Source: Methylophilaceae bacterium (GTDB lineage: Bacteria; Pseudomonadota; Gammaproteobacteria; Burkholderiales; Methylophilaceae). Taken from it: a stretch of 49,798 nt of DNA. Below the pieces are notes generated by a model. The model was given only the letters and a program-made list of their open reading frames with translations, was not told where the DNA came from and searched no databases. The position numbers and the translations under genes were made by a program. Every line of letters begins with the position of its first letter. The first letter of the stretch is position 1. The stretch is from the NCBI GenBank assembly GCA_011391175.1, contig JAABQZ010000007.1:1-49798 (forward strand), given 5' to 3'. Shown here one piece after another: positions 1-9,560 of this stretch.

Positions 1-1892
1 GTGCGTGCGTCTTCGTAACCGTTTTCAATCATATTTTGCATCAGCACAATATTGGATTTTAGAAACTCAATCACGGGTGCTTTATCTAATAAAACCGTAC
101 AGCCATTAGCTGAACGCTCTGCAGAAGCATCGGCAAACTCAAAAGCTTGCTCGACTTTTAGGTCTGGCAAACCTTCAATCTCTAAAATGCGGCCGTTAAA
201 TACATTCTTTTTGTTGGTTTTTCCAACCGTTAATGTGCCCTCTTGTATTGCTGCGTATGGAATCGCATTCACCAAATCGCGCAAGGTAATACCTGGTTGC
301 ATTTCACCCTTAAAGCGCACCAGCACTGACTCTGGCATATCTAATGGCATCGCGCCTGTGGCGGCTGCAAAGGCTACCAAGCCAGAACCCGCAGGAAATG
401 AAATGCCAATCGGGAAACGCGTATGTGAGTCGCCGCCTGTACCAACCGTATCAGGCAAAATTAAACGATTTAACCATGAGTGAATCACGCCATCGCCTGG
501 ACGTAAGGAAACACCCCCACGACTGCTCATAAATTCTGGCAAGCTGTGCTGCAGCTTAATATCGACTGGTTTTGGATAAGCTGCAGTATGACAAAAACTT
601 TGCATCACCAAATCACTACTAAAGCCTAAACAAGCTAACTCTTTTAGCTCGTCACGCGTCATGCCGCCAGTGGTGTCTTGTGAACCCACAGTAGTCGCTT
701 TTGGCTCACAATAGGTATTTGGGCGTACGCCAACGCCTTCAGGCAAACCACATGCACGACCCACCATTTTTTGCGCCAGTGTGTAGCCTTTGGTTGAAAC
801 AACAGCTGGCGTTGCTTTAATGAAAATGTCCGTCTCTGGCAAATTTAAAGCCTTGCGCGCATTGGCAGTTAAGCCGCGACCAATAATCAAAGGAATACGC
901 CCGCCAGCGCGCACTTCGTCTGGAATCGTGACAGGATTCAGCTCGAAGCTAGAAATAACCTCGCCAGTTTCATTTACCACTTTGCCCTCATACGGAAAGA
1001 TGGTGATTTCATCACCAGTTTGCATTTTTGATACATCACACTGAATCGGCAACGCCCCAGAATCTTCCGCAGTGTTAAAGAAAATAGGGGCGATTTTTGC
1101 GCCTAAAATCACGCCGCCTGTGCGTTTATTGGGAATATTAGGAATATCGTTGCCCATGAACCACTGCACTGAGTTAATGGCTGATTTGCGTGAAGAACCC
1201 GTACCAACCACATCGCCCACGTACACGAGCGGCAAGCCTGTTTGTTTTAGGCTTTCAATTTTGTTTAAGCCATCTGGCATTTTGTTAATCAGCATCGCTT
1301 TGGCGTGTAATGGAATATCAGGGCGACTCCAAGCATCTTGCGCAGGGCTTAAGTCGTCCGTATTGGTTTCGCCATCGACTTTAAACACCACCATTTTTAG
1401 CTGATTTGCCAACACTGGTTTGCTGGTAAACCATTCCGCATTTGCCCAACTCTCCATGAGTTTTTTGGCGTGGGTATTGCCAGACTTCATTAACACATCA
1501 ACATCGTGAAACGCATCAAACATTAAAATGGTATTGCTTAAAGCATTAACCGCATTTGCTGCCATAGGCGTACTTAGTAGTTCCACCAAAGCCTGAACGT
1601 TGTAACCCCCTAGCATGGTGCCTAGCAATTGCACGGCTTTCTCAGGTGAAATGAGGGGTGAAGTTGCTGTGCCTTTGGCAATATCAGCCAAAAATGCTGC
1701 TTTGACATAAGCCGCTTGGTCTACACCTGCTGGCGTTTGATTCTCGAGCAAATCGAGTAATAAAGTCTCGTCAGATTTGGCAGGACTTTTCAGCAACTCA
1801 ACTAACGAGGCTACTTGTTCAGGACTCAAAGGTAAAGGGGGTAATTGTTGTGCAGCACGCTCTTGGACGTGTAATTGGTAAGCTTTTAACAT
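1..1892 (-). CDS. acnB: Aconitate hydratase B, 3'-truncated by the window edge
   Basis: Aconitase B interconverts citrate and isocitrate in the cytoplasm. In enterobacteria it also hydrates 2-methyl-cis-aconitate, the product of PrpD, to 2-methylisocitrate. About 630 of the usual ~860 residues are present, running off the left edge. The N-terminal HEAT-like domain begins [14 protein letters not shown]. The aconitase core motifs [20 protein letters not shown] and [11 protein letters not shown] (near residue 490) match the AcnB type rather than AcnA. The [4Fe-4S] cysteines of the family lie in the missing C-terminal part. The start is the ATG ending at 1892, and a TATAAT-like -10 sits at 1935-1940 on this strand without a clear -35. 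It stands apart from the larger operon upstream, but its location fits a role in the methylcitrate pathway encoded nearby. Confidence 0.97.
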   Translation of the reverse strand, partial: MLKAYQLHVQERAAQQLPPLPLSPEQVASLVELLKSPAKSDETLLLDLLENQTPAGVDQAAYVKAAFLADIAKGTATSPLISPEKAVQLLGTMLGGYNVQALVELLSTPMAANAVNALSNTILMFDAFHDVDVLMKSGNTHAKKLMESWANAEWFTSKPVLANQLKMVVFKVDGETNTDDLSPAQDAWSRPDIPLHAKAMLINKMPDGLNKIESLKQTGLPLVYVGDVVGTGSSRKSAINSVQWFMGNDIPNIPNKRTGGVILGAKIAPIFFNTAEDSGALPIQCDVSKMQTGDEITIFPYEGKVVNETGEVISSFELNPVTIPDEVRAGGRIPLIIGRGLTANARKALNLPETDIFIKATPAVVSTKGYTLAQKMVGRACGLPEGVGVRPNTYCEPKATTVGSQDTTGGMTRDELKELACLGFSSDLVMQSFCHTAAYPKPVDIKLQHSLPEFMSSRGGVSLRPGDGVIHSWLNRLILPDTVGTGGDSHTRFPIGISFPAGSGLVAFAAATGAMPLDMPESVLVRFKGEMQPGITLRDLVNAIPYAAIQEGTLTVGKTNKKNVFNGRILEIEGLPDLKVEQAFEFADASAERSANGCTVLLDKAPVIEFLKSNIVLMQNMIENGYEDAR

Positions 1893-1967
1893 GTTAATTA
1901 TTGCTCTTTAAAATAAAATTTTTAGTAAAGTTGTATTATAAATCAGCTTAAACCAGCTACCCTCCCA

Positions 1968-1984
1968 TTTTGAAAAGTTCAAAA
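1968..1984. repeat. Short perfect inverted repeat
   Basis: TTTTGAA and TTCAAAA arms (7 bp each) flank a 3-nt spacer between the EF-hand gene and acnB, both on the minus strand. It could be a weak terminator for the former or an operator upstream of acnB. There is no distinct U-tract beyond the arm itself, so the role is open. Confidence 0.35.
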
Positions 1985-2006
1985 TATCGAAATATCTAGT
2001 TTCAAG

Positions 2007-2312
2007 CTAATTAACACTCTCTGATACAAACTCTTTAGCGAATGGGATTGGGCAACCACCGCCCATCGCACGCACTTCCCACCGATCTAACAGCGCTTTT
2101 TGGTAATCTTTCCCATGTTTAAGCACTAAAAATGCGCGAACTTCCAGCACATCAGCAAAGCCATTTTTATCGGTATCCATCGCCGCTACATTTTGCTCTA
2201 CCGTAGGGCCAGTGTACTTGCCATCTTTGTCGGTCAGATAGTCTAATATATCTTCAGCAATAGAAGCGTTAGCGCAGAAAAGCAAGCATGCAGTTATTAT
2301 CAGTTTCGTCAT
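2007..2312 (-). CDS. Small exported EF-hand protein
   Basis: About 101 residues. The ATG at 2312 is preferred over one nine codons upstream because it gives a clean signal peptide (MTKLIITACLLFCANASIA, cleavage before EDIL). One canonical EF-hand calcium loop, DTDKNGFADVLE, has acidic or Asn ligands at positions 1, 3, 5, 9 and 12. It is followed by a helix and a C-terminal Cys in MGGGCPIPF. It is probably periplasmic and calcium-binding; no enzyme domain is visible. It lies downstream of the fumarase gene with a ~100-nt gap, so it may be read through from that operon or transcribed separately. The specific function is unknown. Confidence 0.7.
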   Translation of the reverse strand: MTKLIITACLLFCANASIAEDILDYLTDKDGKYTGPTVEQNVAAMDTDKNGFADVLEVRAFLVLKHGKDYQKALLDRWEVRAMGGGCPIPFAKEFVSESVN

Positions 2313-2411
2313 TTTATGGTCAATCCCAAAAACATTCATAAATTATGACTGATATTAATACTAATGGTGCGATTTACTATGTGACATTACGCACACTGAC
2401 ATAACCACTTA

Positions 2412-3977
2412 CTACGAAACACTTTGTATATCGATTATCTTATGTTGCGCAATTTTTTCCTTCCATAGCGCTGGACCTGTCTGGTGTACAGATTCACCCG
2501 TCGCACTGACTGCCACTGTCACGGGCATGTCCACCACATCAAACTCATAAATGGCTTCCATACCCAAATCAGCAAAGGCAACCACACGTGATTTTTTAAT
2601 CGCCTTGCTCACTAAAAAAGCCGCACCACCAACCGCTATTAAATACACGGATTTATGCTTCTTAATCACCGCCAGCGCTTCATCTCCGCGCTCTGCCTTG
2701 CCAATACTGCCAAGCAAGTTGAGTTGCCCCAACATTAATTCAGTGTAATCATCCATACGTGTCGCCGTGGTTGGGCCAGCTGGGCCAACTGCTTCATCAC
2801 CTACCGCATCCACTGGACCAACGTAATAAATAAAACGGTTTGTTAAATCAACTGGCAATGTTTCACCTTTAGCCAACATGTTGGCAATACGTTTATGCGC
2901 CGCATCACGTCCTGTCAAAATTTTTCCAGTCAACAACAGCGTCTCGCCCGCTTGCCAATTTGCAACATCCGCTTTGGTTAATGTATCTACATTCACCCTT
3001 TTAGCTTGTGCGCTCGGCGCCCAATGTACATCTGGATAACTGGATAAATCTGGCGGCGTCAGTTCCGCCACACCTGAGCCATCCAGCTCAAAATGTATAT
3101 GTCGAGTCGCTGCACAATTTGGAATAATTGCCACTGGCAAGCTAGCTGCGTGTGTTGGATAATCTAAAATCTTCACATCCAGTACGGTCGCCAAACCGCC
3201 TAACCCTTGCGCGCCAATGCCCAAATTATTCACTTTTTCAAAAATCTCTAAGCGTAATTCTTCTATTCGATTAAGACTTTGCTTATCTTTTAAATTTAAT
3301 GCACGCAATTTCAATTCATGCATATTAATTGGGGCCATCAGTGACTCTTTGGCTAGTAGTACCGCTTTTTCTGCACTGCCGCCTATACCAATACCCAACA
3401 TGCCCGGAGGACACCAACCCGCACCCATTTGGGGCACAACTTCCAATATCCAATCCACAATGCTGTCGTTCGGGTTTAACATCGCAAGCTTGGCCTTGTT
3501 CTCCGAACCGCCGCCTTTTGCCGCGATACTTATCTCAACTTTATCACCCACCACCAACGAGACATGTACTACAGCTGGCGTATTATCTTTAGTATTGGCG
3601 CGCTTTCCAGCTGGGTCAGTTACTATCGAAGCGCGCAATTTATTCTCTGGTAATAAGTAAGCGCGCCGCACACCTTCGTTGACCATTTGTTCAACATCCA
3701 TTTGTACTACATCAAGGCCTGCATCCCATCTAACATTCATGCCTACTCTAACAAAAGCAACAACAATGCCAGTATCCTGACAAATAGGCCGCTTACCTTC
3801 GGCACACATTCTGGAATTAGTGAGAATCTGCGCAATCGCATCTTTAGCAGCGGGTGACTCTTCTAATTTATAAGCCTCTCCCAACGCCTGAATATAATCA
3901 GTCGGATGGTAATACGAGATATATTGCAAAGCATCTGCAATACTTTGAATAAAATCGGCTTGTTTAATAGTGGCCAT
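2412..3977 (-). CDS. fumA: Fumarate hydratase class I (possible mesaconase)
   Basis: This is an iron-sulphur class I fumarase that hydrates fumarate to malate. Its 521 residues match the fused alpha-beta form (FumA/FumB are ~548). Candidate [4Fe-4S] ligands are C66 (ICQDTG), C189 (GWCPPGMLGIG) and C288 (NCAATRH), spaced as in E. coli FumA. The C-terminal beta-type domain carries the GPTTATRMD motif. Class I fumarases are known to be promiscuous, and some interconvert mesaconate and citramalate. That matters here because an acyl-CoA ligase gene ends 5 nt upstream and mesaconyl-CoA-type enzymes lie across the divergon. It is the last gene of the sdh operon. Confidence 0.95.
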   Translation of the reverse strand: MATIKQADFIQSIADALQYISYYHPTDYIQALGEAYKLEESPAAKDAIAQILTNSRMCAEGKRPICQDTGIVVAFVRVGMNVRWDAGLDVVQMDVEQMVNEGVRRAYLLPENKLRASIVTDPAGKRANTKDNTPAVVHVSLVVGDKVEISIAAKGGGSENKAKLAMLNPNDSIVDWILEVVPQMGAGWCPPGMLGIGIGGSAEKAVLLAKESLMAPINMHELKLRALNLKDKQSLNRIEELRLEIFEKVNNLGIGAQGLGGLATVLDVKILDYPTHAASLPVAIIPNCAATRHIHFELDGSGVAELTPPDLSSYPDVHWAPSAQAKRVNVDTLTKADVANWQAGETLLLTGKILTGRDAAHKRIANMLAKGETLPVDLTNRFIYYVGPVDAVGDEAVGPAGPTTATRMDDYTELMLGQLNLLGSIGKAERGDEALAVIKKHKSVYLIAVGGAAFLVSKAIKKSRVVAFADLGMEAIYEFDVVDMPVTVAVSATGESVHQTGPALWKEKIAQHKIIDIQSVS

Positions 3978-3982
3978 GTTGA

Positions 3983-5620
3983 TTAACGCGAAGATTTTGC
4001 AATTGCAATATTGGGGCTAATGTCTTTACGCAAAATTTTACCATTTTTGGTGCGCGGAAAGTCATGTGCCAAGTACACGGTTTTAGGTGCTTTGTAGGCG
4101 GCTAAATGTTGTTTACCGTAGGCGGCCAAATCATCGGCTGTCGTTTTTGCCTCTGGTTTCAAAATCGCATAAAGCGCAACCAATACTTTATCTTTTTCAA
4201 GCTCTTCGCCAATGGCGGCACAATCAGCAACATCGGGATGTCCTTTATAGACACGCTCAATCTCATAAGGTGAAACACGATAACCAAAACTTTTGATAAT
4301 GTCATCTTTACGGCCTAAAAACCAGATGTAGCCATTTTCATCGTATTTTGCGTAATCTCCGGTGAAAAAGTAGCCATTATGCTTATATTTTGCAGTTTCT
4401 TCCGGCAGGTTCCAGTAATTTAAAAATATACCAGGGTCATTCAGGGGCACGCTAATCATACCCTCTTCACCTGTTGGCACTTCTTCTAAAGTTTCAGGAT
4501 TAAGTAATTTGATATTATGCCCAGGCTGCGGAAAGCCTGCAGAACCTGGCCGGATAGGACGTAGTTTGTTTTGGCTTAAATAATAAGAAAACTCACTCAT
4601 ACCGACCGCTTCATAAATATCTAAGTGAAAACGCTCACGCCACTGATTTAACACCTCATCTGACAAATGCTCGCCAGCACTCATAAAATGGCGCAAGCTG
4701 GAGATATCTTGATAAGTAGCTGTCGTTTTTTGCAAAATTTGGCGATAAATGGTGGGTACGCCAATAAAAATGGTGGCTTGATGTTTTTGAATCAGGCTTA
4801 ACCACACCTGCGCGTCATTTTTGCCTTCATGCACGATGACCGTTTTGCCTAAGTACAAGGGATCCATCAAACCAGTGCCTAACACGTAAGTCCAATTAAA
4901 CTTACCTGAATGCATGATGCGGTCATTTGTCGTGTCTGAATAATTAAACCAGTATTGCGCAGCAGGTTGGCGGCCAAGCAAGGCGCGGTGCGCATGCAAT
5001 ACGCCTTTGGGGTAGCCGGTCGTGCCTGATGTATACACAAGGTAAGCGGGCTCATCCGATTTGCTTTTGTATGCGGCTTGGCACTGCTGTATAGTGCTTA
5101 GTGCATTTTCCAAACTCAACACATTTAACTGGCTGTGCGGCTCGACATCCGTCGTTTGTGACAACAGAATGTGCTTCAAATTTGGCATCCCTGCCAAACC
5201 TTCTGCCAATTGCTGTTCCATTCCCTCCCAAGCTTTTGCGTCAGTTACCAATACAGTTGCACCTGAATCTTTAGCTAAATAAGCAACTTCTTCTGCGGTC
5301 AGCAATGTCGACGTTGGTACCGAAATCGCACCCATTTTCATCGCACCCAAAAATGCAATCGGGTAATCCAAACTATTAGGCAGGCGAATCAGTACGCGGT
5401 CCCCCACCTTAACTTTTAAATTTCGCAATAATTGTGCAAATTGATCCGTTTTGCGTGCCAATTCCGCAAACGTGATTTGCGATGTGCCAAGCACATCATC
5501 TTCCACAATCATGGCGATGTTATCAACTTGTGATGTGCCTAAATGCTTGTCGCTACAGGCTACGCCAATATTGAAGTGGGTGGGAATATTCCATTCCCAT
5601 GTTGGAAAGTTAGTAAACAT
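3983..5620 (-). CDS. AMP-forming acyl-CoA synthetase, substrate unknown
   Basis: An ANL-superfamily ligase that activates a carboxylic acid to its CoA thioester via an acyl-adenylate. The P-loop YTSGTTGYPKGV is near residues 196-207. The adenylation motif YEAVGMSE, the TGDY motif and the catalytic lysine in PRTKNGKILRKD (about K528) are intact. At 545 residues it is shorter than PrpE/Acs (~630-650) and lacks their N-terminal extension, so it is not an ordinary propionyl-CoA synthetase. The start at 5620 is chosen because its ATG overlaps the stop of the upstream lyase gene (TAATG), indicating translational coupling. Given its partners, a C4-C5 substrate such as mesaconate, citramalate or malate is plausible; this is inference. 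Confidence 0.9.
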   Translation of the reverse strand: MFTNFPTWEWNIPTHFNIGVACSDKHLGTSQVDNIAMIVEDDVLGTSQITFAELARKTDQFAQLLRNLKVKVGDRVLIRLPNSLDYPIAFLGAMKMGAISVPTSTLLTAEEVAYLAKDSGATVLVTDAKAWEGMEQQLAEGLAGMPNLKHILLSQTTDVEPHSQLNVLSLENALSTIQQCQAAYKSKSDEPAYLVYTSGTTGYPKGVLHAHRALLGRQPAAQYWFNYSDTTNDRIMHSGKFNWTYVLGTGLMDPLYLGKTVIVHEGKNDAQVWLSLIQKHQATIFIGVPTIYRQILQKTTATYQDISSLRHFMSAGEHLSDEVLNQWRERFHLDIYEAVGMSEFSYYLSQNKLRPIRPGSAGFPQPGHNIKLLNPETLEEVPTGEEGMISVPLNDPGIFLNYWNLPEETAKYKHNGYFFTGDYAKYDENGYIWFLGRKDDIIKSFGYRVSPYEIERVYKGHPDVADCAAIGEELEKDKVLVALYAILKPEAKTTADDLAAYGKQHLAAYKAPKTVYLAHDFPRTKNGKILRKDISPNIAIAKSSR

Positions 5621-6735
5621 TACAGCAATACTCCATATGGCCAATTTTGACGCACCACTTGTTCTGGCAATTGTTCTAATACATGCACCGCAAATTCCAT
5701 GTCCGATGTCTTGAGCGCTCGTAATGCATGCGCACGCAACAAGGTTTGTAGCGCCTTGCCGAACATCGGTGGATCTAACATCTCACCTTCAAATTTAATC
5801 GCGCCGCCATGCAAAGCATCTGCCTCTATCGCCGCTTTTAAAATAGCTACTTTTTGCGCTACATCGGTTGGCGATGGCGTGTAAGCAGTTTTACACAAAT
5901 GAATATGCCCTGGGTGAATCACCTGCTTGCCTGTCAGGCCCATGGCTGCTTCTTGGCAAGCGTGTTTGTACACAATGCGCGATTCATTATCGCCATGTAA
6001 ATCCAGCCAACGGCGTACATCATGCGGTTCTAAATATTTCTCTGGCATGATATTTTGGCCAATCAGCGTTTCAACACCACCAATTACACCCTTACCCGCA
6101 ATACGTGCCTCAAACATCAAATGATTCATATAAAACTGCAGCTCTTCTATCCAGCCTTCAGCCGTAATATGAATACCCATGGCTTTTGAAAAGTCGTGTA
6201 TACCAAACACCACATGTTTTACCGTGTTGTATTGCATCAGCTCGGGCGCAATTTTGAGTGATTTCGGGTGCTCGATAATGGGTTGAATCGTGATATGTGG
6301 ATTCACACTCAGTAGCAAACTCGATAAGTCACGCACCTCTGGCGCCCCATAAACTTCACCCGCTTTGGCCAACATCACCACATCGATGTATTCACCCATA
6401 TCGCGTACCAACTGCATATCTAGCTCGTACTCATCGGTACGGAAAGAGTTACAACGAATAGCAATCGTCACGCGCTGATTGACTTTGCGTAGCTCAGGTA
6501 GCTCTTGTCGTAGCAAATCGCGACTCATTGCTTTTTGACGACAGCCATCTTCCAAGTCAAAAATCAGCGTATGCGCAATGGTATGATGCGCATGCTTTTT
6601 CATGCGCGCACTGGCTTGCGCCATGTCTTCGTAAATAGCTAAACTGGGCGCATATTTTACTGGCGGGTAATACAGCTGTATGCCTGGCCAATAATCACCC
6701 AAGCTGGTTTTATTTAATGTTGTTTGTTCACTCAT
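5620..6735 (-). CDS. CoA-ester lyase of the CitE / HpcH-HpaI family
   Basis: A TIM-barrel Claisen-type lyase, 371 residues. The family cleaves malyl-, beta-methylmalyl- or citramalyl-CoA into a 2-oxoacid and an acyl-CoA. All family signatures are retained: DLEDG, the arginine in AIRCNSF, the metal-binding Glu in IIEHPKSL, the Asp in FGIHDF, the GKQVIHP loop and the C-terminal MLDPPM with its conserved Asp. It therefore looks fully active. The start is preceded by AGGGGTGAGGA. It lies between sdhE and an acyl-CoA ligase, the position where gltA often follows sdhE in other betaproteobacteria. With the ligase and the mesaconyl-CoA hydratase it is a good candidate for a beta-methylmalyl-CoA or malyl-CoA lyase. 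Exact specificity cannot be read from sequence. Confidence 0.85.
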   Translation of the reverse strand: MSEQTTLNKTSLGDYWPGIQLYYPPVKYAPSLAIYEDMAQASARMKKHAHHTIAHTLIFDLEDGCRQKAMSRDLLRQELPELRKVNQRVTIAIRCNSFRTDEYELDMQLVRDMGEYIDVVMLAKAGEVYGAPEVRDLSSLLLSVNPHITIQPIIEHPKSLKIAPELMQYNTVKHVVFGIHDFSKAMGIHITAEGWIEELQFYMNHLMFEARIAGKGVIGGVETLIGQNIMPEKYLEPHDVRRWLDLHGDNESRIVYKHACQEAAMGLTGKQVIHPGHIHLCKTAYTPSPTDVAQKVAILKAAIEADALHGGAIKFEGEMLDPPMFGKALQTLLRAHALRALKTSDMEFAVHVLEQLPEQVVRQNWPYGVLL

Positions 6736-6750
6736 TCCTCACCCCTAAAC

Positions 6751-6793
6751 ATATGCTCTGGAAGCCAATATCTATGCGGCTTGCAGGCTATGT
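6751..6793. repeat. Dispersed hairpin repeat, copy A
   Basis: An imperfect hairpin: ATGCTCTGGAAGCC, loop AATATCTATGC, then GGCTTGCAGGCTATG. It shares the TG-C-T-CTG stem base, AGCC and AATATC loop with copies at 19153, 25844 and 30029. It overlaps the 3' end of sdhE: the TAG stop lies in the loop and the last residues are encoded by one arm. Confidence 0.75.
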
Positions 6794-7041
6794 ATTTTAT
6801 CTACGATGGATTGCTGTGCCTTACTTTTTAAATGTAAGTTTTTCATTTGCAACACATCCCAAAATTCGTTATCTGGTAGTGCTAACATCACATCAAATGC
6901 GCTCAATTCATCTAGCGTTAAATCGTTAAAATGCTGCGCCATAAAACGTTGTAGCACGATATCCAGCTCTAACATGCCACGCCTGCAACGCCAAGCTAGG
7001 CGGCGCTGTTCTGCATCTCTCAAATTTTCAGCATTCATCAT
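6772..7041 (-). CDS. sdhE: Succinate dehydrogenase flavinylation factor SdhE
   Basis: A small cytoplasmic protein (89 residues, usual ~85-90) of the SdhE/YgfY (DUF339) family that promotes covalent FAD attachment to SdhA. The family-defining RGxxE motif is present as RRGMLELD near residues 20-27, and the acidic helical core (LTLDELSAFDVML, LPDNEFWDVL) is intact. It follows sdhB by 4 nt within the sdh operon. The last seven codons and the stop (HSLQAA) lie inside a dispersed hairpin repeat, so the C-terminus may have been created or replaced by that element. The core is complete, so function is expected. Confidence 0.93.
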   Translation of the reverse strand: MMNAENLRDAEQRRLAWRCRRGMLELDIVLQRFMAQHFNDLTLDELSAFDVMLALPDNEFWDVLQMKNLHLKSKAQQSIVDKIHSLQAA

Positions 7042-7045
7042 TTAT

Positions 7046-7810
7046 TTAGATGGCCTTTATAGAAATTTCTTTTTTAACAGTTTTGGTTTCACGCGCACGC
7101 TCAATTTTTAAATCTTTAATATTGGCAATCGCCGCATTTGGATTGAGCTTTTTGGGGCACACTTCTACGCAATTCATAATATTGTGGCAACGATACAAAC
7201 GATATGGGTCTTCTAGATTTTCCAATCTTTCCTCGGTTGCTTGGTCGCGGCTATCCATGATGAAACGATTGGCCTGCAATAAGCCCGCAGGGCCTACGAA
7301 TTTATCCGGGTTCCACCAAAAGCTGGGGCAGGATGTGGTACAGGCACCGCACAAAATACACTCATACAAACCATCTAATTTGGCACGATCTTCTGGGCTT
7401 TGTAATCGCTCGGTTTCTGGCAACGGGTCGTTGTTCACCAAGTAAGGTTTAACCGAGTTATAGTGCTCAAAAAACTGCGTCATATCGACGACCAAATCGC
7501 GAATCACTGGCAAACCGGGCATCGGGCGCAGCACAATGGGCTGCTCTAAGTCACTCAGTTTCGTAATGCAGGCCAAGCCATTTTTACCATTAATATTCAT
7601 CGCATCACTGCCACACACGCCTTCACGACAGGATTTACGCATGCTCAAGGTTTCATCATGTTCTTTAATGCGAATCAGCGCATCCAATAGCATGTGGTCT
7701 TCATCACGCAAGGCGATATCGTAATCTTGCATGTACGGTTTTTTATCGGTATCAGGGTTATAACGATAAATAGAAAACTTCACTTGATTTGCCATGCTTG
7801 ATTTTTCCAT
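7046..7810 (-). CDS. sdhB: Succinate dehydrogenase iron-sulphur subunit
   Basis: The electron-transfer subunit of complex II. From the chosen start, the [2Fe-2S] ligands are C61, C66, D69 and C81, with Asp as the third ligand as in E. coli. The [4Fe-4S] set is C151, C154, C157 and the 3Fe-4S set includes C161, C208, C214, with C218 in the CVEVCP motif. The ATG at 7810 lies just after the sdhA stop, giving 254 residues. A longer reading from 7837 would overlap sdhA, and an internal ATG at 7795 is also possible. The product works with SdhA on the cytoplasmic face of the membrane and passes electrons to ubiquinone. Confidence 0.97.
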   Translation of the reverse strand: MEKSSMANQVKFSIYRYNPDTDKKPYMQDYDIALRDEDHMLLDALIRIKEHDETLSMRKSCREGVCGSDAMNINGKNGLACITKLSDLEQPIVLRPMPGLPVIRDLVVDMTQFFEHYNSVKPYLVNNDPLPETERLQSPEDRAKLDGLYECILCGACTTSCPSFWWNPDKFVGPAGLLQANRFIMDSRDQATEERLENLEDPYRLYRCHNIMNCVEVCPKKLNPNAAIANIKDLKIERARETKTVKKEISIKAI

Positions 7811-7811
7811 A

Positions 7812-9560
7812 TTAGTACACCCGTTTTTTCGGTTCAAACGATTCCACTGTAAGCGGTTTTAAGCGCACCGGTTTATAAGCTAAGCGATTGTTTTGTTTGT
7901 AAAAAAGTGAATGTGTCAGCCAGTTTTCGTCATCCCGCTCACTGTAATCCTCACGCGCGTGTGCGCCACGGCTTTCGGTTCGGTTATTGGCTGCATGCAT
8001 CGTAGCAACTGCCACTTCTATCAAGTTATCCAGCTCAAGCGCTTCTACTCTTGCTGTGTTAAATACTTGGCTTTTATCCCTAATCACAATGTACTTCGCG
8101 CGCTCAGCCACCGCATCAATCTCGTCAACACCTGCACTTAATAAATCTGGGAAGCGGAATACGCCGCAATGTGTTTGCATGGTCTTGCGCATGGCATCGC
8201 CCACTTCAACTACGCTTTCTCCTTGTGCGTTTTCTAAGCGACTCACACGTGCCAGCGTCGCCTCTGCGGCATTGGTCGGTAATGGTTTATGCACTTTGTT
8301 TTGTGCGATTTCTGCTACCATTTTATCGCCCGCAGCTTTACCAAATACCACCAAATCCAACAATGAGTTCGAGCCTAAACGATTGGCACCATGCACTGAA
8401 ACACAAGCACATTCACCTACTGCATATAAACCACTCACAGGTTTCTCACCTTCAAGCACGACTTGTCCATCTAAATTGGTGGGGATTCCACCCATCATAT
8501 AGTGGCAAGTTGGCACCACTGGAATCGGGTCATAAATCGGGTCGACATTGGCAAAAGTTTTGGCAATCTCGCGTATGCCTGGTAAGCGCTTATTAATCAG
8601 GTCTTCGCCCAGATGATCTAGTTTTAAATACACCGCGTCTTTATTCTTGCCAACGCCGCGCCCCTCTTTTATTTCTGTGGCCGATGCGCGTGCAATCACA
8701 TCGCGACTAGCTAAATCTTTAGCATGCGGCGCGTAACGCTCCATAAAACGCTCACCTTCGCTATTCACCAAATAGCCGCCTTCGCCACGCACGCCTTCAG
8801 TAATCAACACCCCTGCATTCAACACACCAGTGGGATGAAACTGCCAAAACTCCATATCTTGCAGTGGCAGACCAGCTCGCATGGCCATGCCTAAGCCATC
8901 ACCCGTGTTAATAAAGGCATTGGTACTGGCTTGGAATATCCTGCCAGCGCCGCCTGTGGCGATTAAAGTAGTTTTAGCTTGAAAAATATGAACCTCACCT
9001 GATTCAATCTCTAATGCAATCACCCCCAGCACATCGCCATCGGTATCGCGAATCAAATCGAGTGCAAACCACTCCACAAAAAATTGTGTATTGGCTTGGA
9101 TGTTTCGTTGATACAAGGTATGTAGCATGGCATGGCCAGTTCTGTCAGCCACCGCGCAGGTACGAGAAATAGGCGTTTCACCAAAATTTTGCGTCATGCC
9201 TCCAAACGGGCGTTGGAATATCTTGCCATTGTCTAAGCGGTCAAACGGCATGCCAAAATGCTCTAGCTCAATAATGGCTTTTGCGGCGTTCTTACACATA
9301 AACTCAATCGCATCTTGGTCGCCTAAAAAATCAGAGCCTTTGATGGTATCGTACATATGCCAAAGCCACTTATCTTCTGCTACATTGCCAAGCGCGGCCG
9401 CAATGCCGCCCTGCGCCGCCACGGTGTGCGAACGTGTAGGAAACACTTTGGATAACACCGCTACCTTAACGCCGGCTTCCGCCAGTTGCAGCGAGGCGCG
9501 CAAACCCGCACCTCCACCACCAATAATCACTGCATCAAATTGATGTGTCTCTAAACTCAT
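7812..9560 (-). CDS. sdhA: Succinate dehydrogenase flavoprotein subunit
   Basis: The catalytic subunit of complex II, oxidising succinate to fumarate. The N-terminal FAD-binding GGGGAGLRA motif is near residues 14-22, and the covalent-FAD histidine is in [10 protein letters not shown] (H45). Active-site segments FHPTGV, GEGG and RGAHAREDY are present. The length of 582 residues is typical (588 in E. coli). The start at 9560 is preferred because its ATG overlaps the sdhD stop (ATGA) and a GGA lies upstream; an extension of nine codons is unlikely. In this cluster succinate would come from PrpB cleavage of 2-methylisocitrate, placing SDH in the methylcitrate route. Confidence 0.98.
   Translation of the reverse strand: MSLETHQFDAVIIGGGGAGLRASLQLAEAGVKVAVLSKVFPTRSHTVAAQGGIAAALGNVAEDKWLWHMYDTIKGSDFLGDQDAIEFMCKNAAKAIIELEHFGMPFDRLDNGKIFQRPFGGMTQNFGETPISRTCAVADRTGHAMLHTLYQRNIQANTQFFVEWFALDLIRDTDGDVLGVIALEIESGEVHIFQAKTTLIATGGAGRIFQASTNAFINTGDGLGMAMRAGLPLQDMEFWQFHPTGVLNAGVLITEGVRGEGGYLVNSEGERFMERYAPHAKDLASRDVIARASATEIKEGRGVGKNKDAVYLKLDHLGEDLINKRLPGIREIAKTFANVDPIYDPIPVVPTCHYMMGGIPTNLDGQVVLEGEKPVSGLYAVGECACVSVHGANRLGSNSLLDLVVFGKAAGDKMVAEIAQNKVHKPLPTNAAEATLARVSRLENAQGESVVEVGDAMRKTMQTHCGVFRFPDLLSAGVDEIDAVAERAKYIVIRDKSQVFNTARVEALELDNLIEVAVATMHAANNRTESRGAHAREDYSERDDENWLTHSLFYKQNNRLAYKPVRLKPLTVESFEPKKRVY

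Noticed and set aside
790-1404. Plus-strand open frames opposite acnB
   Set aside because: They are antisense shadows of a full-length, clearly conserved aconitase frame.
3440-3455. Another copy of the AATATCCA hairpin loop within the fumarase gene
   Set aside because: The flanking bases do not form the TGC/CTG stem, so it is a chance match in coding sequence.
3983-5620. Calling the acyl-CoA ligase prpE
   Set aside because: It is ~90 residues shorter than PrpE, lacks the acetyl-CoA-synthetase N-terminal extension and is on the opposite arm from prpBCD.
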